Made by a program: the position numbers and the translations under genes. This document shows positions 58,159 through 64,000 of a DNA stretch of 64,000 nucleotides, one piece after another. Source of the stretch: an uncultured Dokdonia sp. (GTDB lineage Bacteria > Bacteroidota > Bacteroidia > Flavobacteriales > Flavobacteriaceae); the NCBI RefSeq assembly GCF_947492535.1, contig NZ_CANLNH010000004.1, forward strand, positions 248,001-312,000, written 5' to 3'. How positions within the stretch are numbered: the first letter of the stretch is position 1; each line of letters begins with the position of its first letter. The notes under the pieces are model-generated. The model was not told the DNA's origin. It searched no databases and saw only the letters and a program-made list of their open reading frames with translations.

Positions 58159-61100
58159 TTAAATGTCTGCTAAAAGGATGGTTATTTCTTTCTCATTTTC
58201 AGCAAGTCTTCTTCCTGTGACAATAGTGGGTCTCGCTAATAATAATTTTTCGCCTTCTGCTACAGATAATTCTTTCCCATTATAACGAAATTTTCTGGTT
58301 TTTTTCTTTAATCTTTCATAGTCACTTGCATAGATGTTATTGTCTATGCCTGAATCTAAATTATACTGTATTTCTTTATCGGTAAGCTTATATAATGTAG
58401 CCATAAATATGTTTTGATACGTTACTTCATCCTTAATAACTTGATCTTTTATACCATACTGATGTGTGCTCAAATAATCCAACGCTTCTTGTGTAGATAA
58501 AGCCTTTCCTTGATAGAAAAATTTAGTGTCTCTAGCAGATATAGGACCTCTTATTTCTATAGGAATTGTATCACCAGATTTTATTGCTGCCATTTTCTGA
58601 CCTGAGTTAGGAGTCGCTGTTTTAACTTTTACAGGAGCAGGTGGCGGTGGTGGAGGAAGTGCAGGATAGGGCTCAGCATTTTTCTTTTGCGTTTTTGTCA
58701 TTCTGCTATAAATCTCATACATAAAAGCCACCTCCGTTTTTAGTATTTCCCCATTAGGATTTTTACCATACTTCTTTGCAAGTTTATTATAAACGCTAAT
58801 GTCTTTTTTAGAGACAGGTTTTTTGCTTTGTTTTTGAGTTTCTACGACAATAGGTTTTGCAGAAATATAAGTTTTAGGAGCATTTGTGTAAGGATGTCTT
58901 GTCTGTACATTAAGATTTTCATTTGCTTTTACAAGACTCACCGCTTTTTCAAAAGTTACCTGTTTGTCTTCATAATAAAACACGCCACCTATATCATTCA
59001 TGCTTTTTAGATGGTCTTCTACACTTGGCGGTGGTGGCGGTGGCGGTAATTGTGCTTCAGGAGCTCCTGGTGCTGGTGGTGGCGGTGGAGGTGGTGGCAC
59101 TAAATCCATCCCTCCATTGGCTTTTGAAAAATTGGTTTTTAAGAATTCTTCATTTAGTTTTTTAATAAAACCTTTAGCTGGATTTTTAACAAGTGTAGAA
59201 GGAAATGCTTCTGCATAATCTGTTGCTGACCAATCTCTTGTAATGGCATCAATATCGCTACGTAGTGTTGCTAGAGACGAAGGCTTTCCGTTTACACGAA
59301 CAGTGTTCTTTCTTATTTCAATAACGAGTCCTTTCTCTCCATTTCTTTCGGCGCCTTCTACAAACTCTTTAGCATAGTTTTGCTTTGTTTGGTTATACAT
59401 AGCTTCAAATGCCTCTTTTTCAATATTTTGTTTTTGTGAATTTCCTTCTTGATTTTTTTCCAAAAATTTTTCTAGATATTCTTTATGCCCTTCTGGATAT
59501 CCTCCTTTTTCTCTCCAATAGGTGTTTGTCATTAGATTTACTTGTACATCATACTTCCCATAGTCTATAGTATTTTTCTCTATAGTGCTTTCTGTAAAAT
59601 AAGGGATATCATCTGGTTGATATGCAGTTAACACTTCGTTGCTAACTTTTACTCCGTTTATCCATATGCCATATTGATTTGTGTCTAACCATCTTTTAAG
59701 ATCTTGCTTTGTTGGGTGTTTCTCTTTTAAAGAGTTTTCAAGGGTAGTGTTTGGGAAAATATTACCCATATACACTTGTACTTCTTTAACACCGTATTCA
59801 TAAAGAACGTTATGTAGCATGTCTACTTGATCTTGTTGCTCTGGTTTTGGTTCTGAAATTGTGGCACTAATAAGCTGTTGTCTTTCTTCTTTTGTATTAT
59901 TTGTGTTAAAGCTCTCCAGTACTGTCATTAACGTAGCATTTGTTGCTGGAATATCATTGATTGTATAATTATCATTATCTATAATTTCAATATTTAGATA
60001 ATTTACATCCTCATTTGTGGTATGGGTTTTATACACAGAATGGTTTTCAATACGTTTAAGTTCAGTGCCATCTTGCATCGTAAGTTTACCGTTGTCAAAT
60101 GTAAATGTGTGCCAATCATTACCTATTGTAAATTCCATTCCATTGTCAACAAGATTTGGATAATAGCGTGTACTTTTGTTTGTAGATGTATTAATAACAT
60201 CACAGGTCGGACCTCCATTTTTGGTGATAAAATGATACTTGGTTTCACCATCTGGTGTTGACCAAATACCATCAATACGATAACTTACGGTGTCTTCTGG
60301 CGGCGTAAAATAAGTGCTGTCACCTAATTTTAAAAATCCATTATCTGCAATAGATAACTCCCATAATTCGCTATCAGGTAAATTACCAGATGGTAAAAAA
60401 TAATTTCCATCCTTAACTGTGATAGGGGCTTTTACAACTTTCTGATCCCACCAGAGTGTTCCATCCTCTTCATAGATAAATACGTCTTGATTTTCATTAG
60501 CATGGTCTATCCAATGTCCCTCAATAGCAAGATCGTTATTTGGTTGTGCAATAATCCCTTGATTAAAGACCAATACACAGCCTACAATAATGGGAATGAG
60601 TAGTAGCGCACTTATTGCGAGTCGCTTTCGATTAAATGATTGTGATAACATAAGAATTCGTTTTTTTGTTGATGAATAATTAAATGGACTCTCAAGGGTA
60701 GTGTGATGAGCACTACTGGCATAGTTTAAGAGTATATGTTGGTATTGATAAATGTCGTGTTCTTTTTGAATTGCCCCTTGGTCTGCTAGGAATTCATGAT
60801 TCAATGTGATAGATTTTTTAGTCATCCAAAACAACGGATTAAACCAAAATACCACTTGTAAAAATTCTATAAATAAGATATCTAAAGAATGCTTTTGACG
60901 TACGTGTGTAGCTTCATGCGCAATTACTTCTGTTGGTATTTCTTTGTTTTCATACCGCTTTCGCGAAAGAAAAATATACTTCAAGAACGAGTGTGGAATA
61001 ATAGACTGTTGTAAGAGCGCTAACGTAAAATGTCTTCGGTCTAGGGTTTCTGCCGTTGTGATTTTTCGCTTTAAGCGAATTAAATTTAATAGAAAACGTC

Positions 61101-61422
61101 CTCCAAAAATAAGGGTTCCTAATCCATATATGGCCCATAAAATATAGGGAAGGTAATTTGTTTTTTCTTCTATAGGTACGGATTGTACAGGTGCTGAAAC
61201 TTGATCCCAAGCGTGTGCAAACTCGCCTATCCAAATTTCTTGAGGTGCCTCGGAAGTAGTATATGTAAATGTTATTAATGGTATCGTTAATGAAAAAATA
61301 AGACTCGCTAATAAATAATACCGTTTAAAATGATGAAGTGCTTTTGCTTCTAATACGATTTTATAAAACCCAAATAAGACCGCAAGACACAAGGTGCTTT
61401 TTATAAGATATGTAGTAATCAT
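58159..61422 (-). CDS. BlaR1-like M56 metallopeptidase, very long, with repeated modules
   Basis: Membrane zinc protease of the BlaR1/MecR1 (M56) type, which cleaves the BlaI repressor after sensing an outside signal. Helices lie near 5-25, 33-52, 91-112 and 268-286. The HExxH motif is AHEATHVRQKH near residue 169. BlaR1 normally ends in a penicillin-binding sensor of about 250 residues; here about 800 periplasmic residues follow with no PBP motif. They carry a recurring short unit (e.g. FYYEDKQVTFEKAVSLV near 812, FFYQGKALSTQEALDYL near 967, FRYNGKELSVAEGEKLL near 1042) and two poly-Pro tracts (near 775-800 and 925). It starts 4 nt inside blaI. Confidence 0.88.
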   Translation of the reverse strand: MITTYLIKSTLCLAVLFGFYKIVLEAKALHHFKRYYLLASLIFSLTIPLITFTYTTSEAPQEIWIGEFAHAWDQVSAPVQSVPIEEKTNYLPYILWAIYGLGTLIFGGRFLLNLIRLKRKITTAETLDRRHFTLALLQQSIIPHSFLKYIFLSRKRYENKEIPTEVIAHEATHVRQKHSLDILFIEFLQVVFWFNPLFWMTKKSITLNHEFLADQGAIQKEHDIYQYQHILLNYASSAHHTTLESPFNYSSTKKRILMLSQSFNRKRLAISALLLIPIIVGCVLVFNQGIIAQPNNDLAIEGHWIDHANENQDVFIYEEDGTLWWDQKVVKAPITVKDGNYFLPSGNLPDSELWELSIADNGFLKLGDSTYFTPPEDTVSYRIDGIWSTPDGETKYHFITKNGGPTCDVINTSTNKSTRYYPNLVDNGMEFTIGNDWHTFTFDNGKLTMQDGTELKRIENHSVYKTHTTNEDVNYLNIEIIDNDNYTINDIPATNATLMTVLESFNTNNTKEERQQLISATISEPKPEQQDQVDMLHNVLYEYGVKEVQVYMGNIFPNTTLENSLKEKHPTKQDLKRWLDTNQYGIWINGVKVSNEVLTAYQPDDIPYFTESTIEKNTIDYGKYDVQVNLMTNTYWREKGGYPEGHKEYLEKFLEKNQEGNSQKQNIEKEAFEAMYNQTKQNYAKEFVEGAERNGEKGLVIEIRKNTVRVNGKPSSLATLRSDIDAITRDWSATDYAEAFPSTLVKNPAKGFIKKLNEEFLKTNFSKANGGMDLVPPPPPPPPAPGAPEAQLPPPPPPPSVEDHLKSMNDIGGVFYYEDKQVTFEKAVSLVKANENLNVQTRHPYTNAPKTYISAKPIVVETQKQSKKPVSKKDISVYNKLAKKYGKNPNGEILKTEVAFMYEIYSRMTKTQKKNAEPYPALPPPPPPAPVKVKTATPNSGQKMAAIKSGDTIPIEIRGPISARDTKFFYQGKALSTQEALDYLSTHQYGIKDQVIKDEVTYQNIFMATLYKLTDKEIQYNLDSGIDNNIYASDYERLKKKTRKFRYNGKELSVAEGEKLLLARPTIVTGRRLAENEKEITILLADI

Positions 61423-61790
61423 TGCTTTTTCTTTTTAAGTTGACTGTCTATAATCCCTCTTAATTCTTCCAATTCTTTCTCGCTTAGATCTGTTTCTTGT
61501 GTAAAGAAAGAAGCAAACTGGGAAGCAGAGTCGTTAAAGAAATTTTTAATAAGTCCGTTTACGTGTTTAGAAAAATAATCCGTTTTCTTTACCAATGGAA
61601 AATATTCTCTAGAGCGTCCGTATTGTACATAATCTACAAACTCTTTATCCTGCATTCTTTTAAGTAAGGTAGCAATAGTCGTGGTAGCTGGTTTGGGATC
61701 AGGGTACGCATCTATAAGGTCCTTCATAAATGCGCGTTCTTGTTTCCAAAGGAGTTGCATGAGTTGTTCTTCTGAAGCAGATAATGCCAT
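61419..61790 (-). CDS. BlaI/MecI-family transcriptional repressor
   Basis: A 123-residue winged-helix repressor (SASEEQLMQLLWKQERAFMK, DAYPDPKPATTTIATLLKRM, then FVDYVQYGRSREYFPL, the wing). The C-terminal helices (FASFFTQETDLSEKELEEL) form the dimer interface that M56 proteases cleave. The stop overlaps the blaR start by 4 nt. Two TACAnnTGTA operators cover its own promoter, so autorepression is expected. Confidence 0.92.
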   Translation of the reverse strand: MALSASEEQLMQLLWKQERAFMKDLIDAYPDPKPATTTIATLLKRMQDKEFVDYVQYGRSREYFPLVKKTDYFSKHVNGLIKNFFNDSASQFASFFTQETDLSEKELEELRGIIDSQLKKKKQ

Positions 61791-61815
61791 TTCTTTCTAC
61801 ATTTTTAGAATTAAC

Positions 61816-61856
61816 TCTACAAATGTAGAATAAAATTTTAATTCTACAAGTGTAGA
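61816..61856. promoter_or_regulatory. Two BlaI operators overlying the blaI promoter
   Basis: TCTACAAATGTAGA (61816-61829) and TCTACAAGTGTAGA (61843-61856), both with TACAnnTGTA cores, 27 bp apart centre to centre. On the minus strand the -7 box TACATTTG (61827-61820) lies in the first, and the -33 TTG (61849-61847) lies in the second, with 19 bp between. Both promoter boxes are thus covered by repressor sites. Confidence 0.85.
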
Positions 61857-61920
61857 GTAAAAATTTAACAAAAAATGGTGTGTTTTTGTTATGTAATTGT
61901 TTAATTAAAAAAAGATAATT

Positions 61921-62031
61921 ATGAAATTAAGTGAATTTAAAAAGTATCAATTAGAGAATACCGATAAAGTTTTTGGAGGAATTACTATTAACTATAAAAC
62001 TTCATTACACCAACTAATTTATTGGTTATAA
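61921..62031 (+). CDS. Small peptide with double-glycine leader (putative RiPP, bacteriocin or signal peptide)
   Basis: A 36-codon frame from ATG at 61921 to TAA at 62029-62031. The first 20 residues, MKLSEFKKYQ + LENTDKVFGG, have the look of a double-glycine leader: charged, amphipathic, hydrophobic at -4/-12 type positions and ending Gly-Gly. The remaining 16 residues, ITINYKTSLHQLIYWL, would be the exported core. It is rich in aromatic residues and has no Cys. An A-rich ribosome-binding region (TTAATTAAAAAAAGAT) precedes the ATG. A 12-bp terminator hairpin overlaps its 3' end. It is divergent from blaI. No transporter, C39 protease or modifying enzyme lies in the window. Confidence 0.6.
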   Translation: MKLSEFKKYQLENTDKVFGGITINYKTSLHQLIYWL

Positions 62032-62041
62032 TGAAGTTTTT
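61996..62041 (+). terminator. Terminator hairpin overlapping the end of the small peptide gene
   Basis: AAAACTTCATTA (61996-62007) and TAATGAAGTTTT (62029-62040) pair perfectly over 12 bp and end in a T-run. The 5' arm lies inside the 36-codon gene and the 3' arm begins at its stop. Confidence 0.65.
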
Positions 62042-62111
62042 GATAAAATGAGGTAATGTTTAAATGCGTATGACACTACATTCACGTTTACATTTTGATA
62101 TGTAAATTGTG

Positions 62112-62417
62112 TTAATCATTCATTAAATGTGTGCCATGAACTACTGCAGCTCCTGCTCGTAATGCAGCTGCCACAAAAGTAACTTCAGAAAGTTCTTCTT
62201 GTGTTGCTCCAGCATCAATTGCATGTTTTTTGTGAATTTCTAAACAATATGGACATTGTGTAGTGAGTGCAACAGCAATGGCTATTAACTCCTTATATTT
62301 TTTTGGAATAGCACCATCAGCAAGTGCAGCTTGATCTAATTGTTGAAAAGCTTTCATAGCTTGTTCTGCATTTTTCCCTAATGTACCTAACTTCTTTAGG
62401 TGACTCATATCATACAT
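62112..62417 (-). CDS. Carboxymuconolactone decarboxylase / AhpD-like protein
   Basis: A 101-residue alkylhydroperoxidase-type protein. The redox motif is CPYCLEIHKKHA (CxxC with the downstream His), as in AhpD and related CMD-fold proteins. DGAIPKKYKELIAIAVALTT precedes it. It may reduce peroxides or act on an unknown electrophile. It lies 84 nt after the SDR gene, with a hairpin between, in the region governed by a TetR regulator. Confidence 0.88.
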   Translation of the reverse strand: MYDMSHLKKLGTLGKNAEQAMKAFQQLDQAALADGAIPKKYKELIAIAVALTTQCPYCLEIHKKHAIDAGATQEELSEVTFVAAALRAGAAVVHGTHLMND

Positions 62418-62446
62418 AAAGATCTATTTTTTTAAATTAAAACATG

Positions 62447-62472
62447 GGCAATACTAAAAATATGTATTGCCC
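62447..62472 (-). terminator. Hairpin between SDR and AhpD-like genes
   Basis: GGGCAATAC / GTATTGCCC, 9-bp stem with an 8-nt loop. The T-run is weak on the minus strand, so it may attenuate rather than stop transcription into the AhpD-like gene. Confidence 0.5.
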
Positions 62473-62501
62473 TTATATGGTATTTATTAATAAAGTGAAA
62501 A

Positions 62502-63242
62502 TTAATTACGTCCTGCACGTACACCACCATCGATATCCCAAATAGCGCCTGTTACCCAAGAAGCTTTGTCTGAAAGTAAGAAGGTGATACTATCGGCTAC
62601 ATCTTGTGGTGTACCATTACGTCCTATAGGATGAAAACCGTGAAAACCTTCAAGGGCTTTTTCTGCTTCTTCTTTCCCTCCAAAAACACCGTGGTATACA
62701 GGTGTAGAGACTACTGCTGGAGATACTGCATTTACTCTAATATTATCATCTGCAAGTTCCATAGCTAAGTGCTGAGTTAATGAGTGTAATCCTGCTTTTT
62801 GCATAGAATAAGCAGAAGAAGGCGTTGCCTTTACGGCTTGTTTTGCCCACATAGATCCTACATTTACAATAGCACCTCCTTGTGTCTCTTTCATTTTTTT
62901 AGCAGCAGCTTGTGTGATAAAAAAGAAACCTCTGTTTAAGTCTTGATATGAATCATAATCTTCTTGTGTGTGATCTAAGAAAGCTTTTGGTCCAAAAATA
63001 CCTGATGCATTTACTAGATAGTCTAGGTTATCCCAACTCGTCACTTCATTGATGAAGTTTTGTACTGCGGCAGTATCTGTAATATCTAGTTGGTGCTTTA
63101 CTAGATTAGGAGTATCTGCTACTTTGCTAGGTGTACGTCCTGCAATATGTACAGTTACACCTTCATTTAGTAAATTTTCTACTGTTGCTAGACCGATACC
63201 GCTGGTACCTCCGATTACTAATGCTGTTTTGTTGTTTGCCAT
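62502..63242 (-). CDS. Short-chain dehydrogenase/reductase
   Basis: A 246-residue NAD(P)-dependent oxidoreductase. The cofactor motif is [13 protein letters not shown] near residue 8, then LVNASGIFG, catalytic Ser in VNVGSMWAK, and YSMQKAG (YxxxK) near 153; [13 protein letters not shown] closes it. The substrate is unknown; homologues often reduce quinones or aldehydes. The start is the ATG at 63242, directly before [12 protein letters not shown]; the longer frame runs through the TetR operator. Expression is likely derepressed with the neighbouring gene. Confidence 0.9.
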   Translation of the reverse strand: MANNKTALVIGGTSGIGLATVENLLNEGVTVHIAGRTPSKVADTPNLVKHQLDITDTAAVQNFINEVTSWDNLDYLVNASGIFGPKAFLDHTQEDYDSYQDLNRGFFFITQAAAKKMKETQGGAIVNVGSMWAKQAVKATPSSAYSMQKAGLHSLTQHLAMELADDNIRVNAVSPAVVSTPVYHGVFGGKEEAEKALEGFHGFHPIGRNGTPQDVADSITFLLSDKASWVTGAIWDIDGGVRAGRN

Positions 63243-63274
63243 TGTGTGTTTATTTATTTTAGAGTTTAAATTAT

Positions 63275-63292
63275 AGACAGACAAGTCTGTCT
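63275..63292. promoter_or_regulatory. TetR operator before SDR gene
   Basis: AGACAGAC-AA-GTCTGTCT, an 8-bp perfect inverted repeat with 2-bp spacer, 32 bp upstream of the SDR start. The ACAGACAAGTCTGT core is shared with the site at 63913. Confidence 0.8.
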
Positions 63293-63309
63293 TTTTATTG
63301 ATAAATTTT

Positions 63310-63870
63310 TTATGCTATTAATTTTTTACAAAGCCCACGAGCGGTTTCAATAGGCCATATTTCTTGATGTAAATGACTTTCTGATAAGCCACCTTCGTAG
63401 AGCACATATATTTGTTTTGCATATATGTTCAGATCTGCTTCTGTAAGTTCAGGAATAGCAGCTAAGAGTTCTTGTATATAGGTGATAAGCGTTTCTTTTC
63501 CGTTTTGAATCACAGCTCGGATCTCTTTATTTTCTTTAGGAATTTCAGAAATCGTATTTAAACACCAGCATCCATTAAAATCATTTTGATTATAAAATGC
63601 CGCTAGAAAATCAAACAAAGCAATAAGTTGATCTTTTCCTGGCGTATAGGTTGCAATAAAAGGTTTTAGTTGCTCAAAAAATAACTGATCTTTATATTGT
63701 AAATAGGCAACACAAATCTCTTCTTTAGATCTAAAATGATTATATAAAGTCGCTTTTGCAATACCTGCTTCTTTAATAATCTCATTAATACCTGTCAGAT
63801 TATAGCCCTTCTCGTAAAATAAACGAGAAGCCGTTTCTATAATAGTTTGTCTGACAAGATTGTGTTTCAT
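63310..63870 (-). CDS. TetR/AcrR-family repressor
   Basis: A 186-residue regulator. The N-terminal helix-turn-helix (about 8-54) reads [20 protein letters not shown] then [10 protein letters not shown], standard for TetR. The ligand domain (about 60-186) has two Cys in [12 protein letters not shown] and resembles the YxaF/LmrA-like group, which respond to flavonoids or lipophilic compounds; that is only a similarity. Inverted repeats flank the gene on both sides, one over its own promoter and one before the SDR gene. The inducer is unknown. Confidence 0.9.
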   Translation of the reverse strand: MKHNLVRQTIIETASRLFYEKGYNLTGINEIIKEAGIAKATLYNHFRSKEEICVAYLQYKDQLFFEQLKPFIATYTPGKDQLIALFDFLAAFYNQNDFNGCWCLNTISEIPKENKEIRAVIQNGKETLITYIQELLAAIPELTEADLNIYAKQIYVLYEGGLSESHLHQEIWPIETARGLCKKLIA

Positions 63871-63889
63871 CTATTTTAATATTATACTG

Positions 63890-63928
63890 CAAATATATAC
63901 TAATTTTTTAAAAACAGACAAGTCTGTT
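63890..63928 (-). promoter_or_regulatory. tetR promoter with operator over the -33 box
   Basis: AACAGAC-AA-GTCTGTT at 63913-63928 (7-bp arms). On the minus strand TTG (63921-63919) lies in it and TATATTTG (63897-63890) is 21 bp further on. The last bases to 64000 show no other feature. Confidence 0.75.
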
Positions 63929-64000
63929 CATTTTTAATAGTCAGTTACTTTTTTTAATCCTTACAGAATCGATGATTTTAGCTTGTATTGATCTGAAAGC

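Noticed and set aside
61969-61982. TTTGGAGGAATT as a Shine-Dalgarno for another gene
   Set aside because: No ATG, GTG or TTG follows at a usable distance in an open frame; the bases encode the Phe-Gly-Gly of the leader.
1-64000. tRNA and rRNA genes
   Set aside because: I looked in the intergenic gaps for T-loop (GGTTCGAATCC-like) and CCA-ending cloverleaf patterns and saw none; gaps are accounted for by repeats, promoters and terminators. A covariance-model scan would be decisive.

Overview
The window reads as AT-rich chromosome of a marine-type Bacteroidota, most likely Flavobacteriaceae. The reasons are: T9SS (Por) C-terminal sorting domains on two secreted proteins; promoters of the TTG-N19/21-TAnnTTTG type; a DnaE with an N-terminal exonuclease domain; L21 and S16 with long C-terminal tails; and families typical of this group (DUF4296, DUF2461, DUF6503-like, GIN/DUF2807, 2TM, YHS). 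A Dokdonia-like origin is only a guess. I saw no rRNA, tRNA, CRISPR, insertion sequence or prophage.

Layout. 1-3.4 kb: end of a polyprenol-phosphate glycosyltransferase, dihydroorotase, a DUF4296 lipoprotein and a convergent epimerase. 3.5-7.7 kb: tyrS, two paralogous YHS proteins with the trace of a lost third, and a LuxE-like enzyme. 7.8-13.3 kb: a large T9SS protein, a PhoB/PhoR-like pair, and a GT-B glycosyltransferase whose end overlaps the kinase. 13.4-15.1 kb: trmB-lysE-alkyltransferase-like operon. 15.1-19.4 kb: a CPBP protease, then an iron-sulphur and electron-transfer block (Mrp, NifU, ferredoxin reductase, small membrane protein, ferredoxin). 19.5-26.6 kb: two TPR membrane proteins without output domain, a membrane AraC regulator, a DoxX-lipoprotein-GIN operon and a phosphoesterase. 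26.6-29.7 kb: acyl-CoA dehydrogenase, trmN6, rimM, rpsP. 29.9-39.1 kb: lipoprotein, dnaE, a caspase-like secreted protein and a GH85 endoglycosidase. 39.2-43.3 kb: two paralogous lipoproteins (one frameshifted), rpmA, rplU, DUF2461, an XRE-S24 repressor. 43.5-52.9 kb: LEA-like lipoprotein, fabD, isochorismatase-like hydrolase, dps, folA, aminotransferase, CBM48 protein, DUF4407 protein, CHASE-like kinase. 53.1-61.8 kb: a leftward cluster of DinB (frameshifted), amidohydrolase, HGSNAT-like acyltransferase, class C beta-lactamase-like hydrolase, and a BlaR/BlaI pair. 61.9-63.9 kb: a tiny double-glycine-leader peptide gene divergent from blaI, a CMD/AhpD-like protein, an SDR and their TetR regulator.

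Most notable signals. (1) A 14-bp palindrome, GCTTTCGCGAAAGC, occurs 14 times exactly, nine of them inside genes. (2) Modular intergenic mosaic repeats carry the same palindrome core. (3) A 36-codon Gly-Gly-leader peptide gene at 61921 lies across from blaI, whose two operators sit exactly on the -33 and -7 boxes of its promoter. (4) Two genes are broken by what look like single-base losses in A/T homopolymers.
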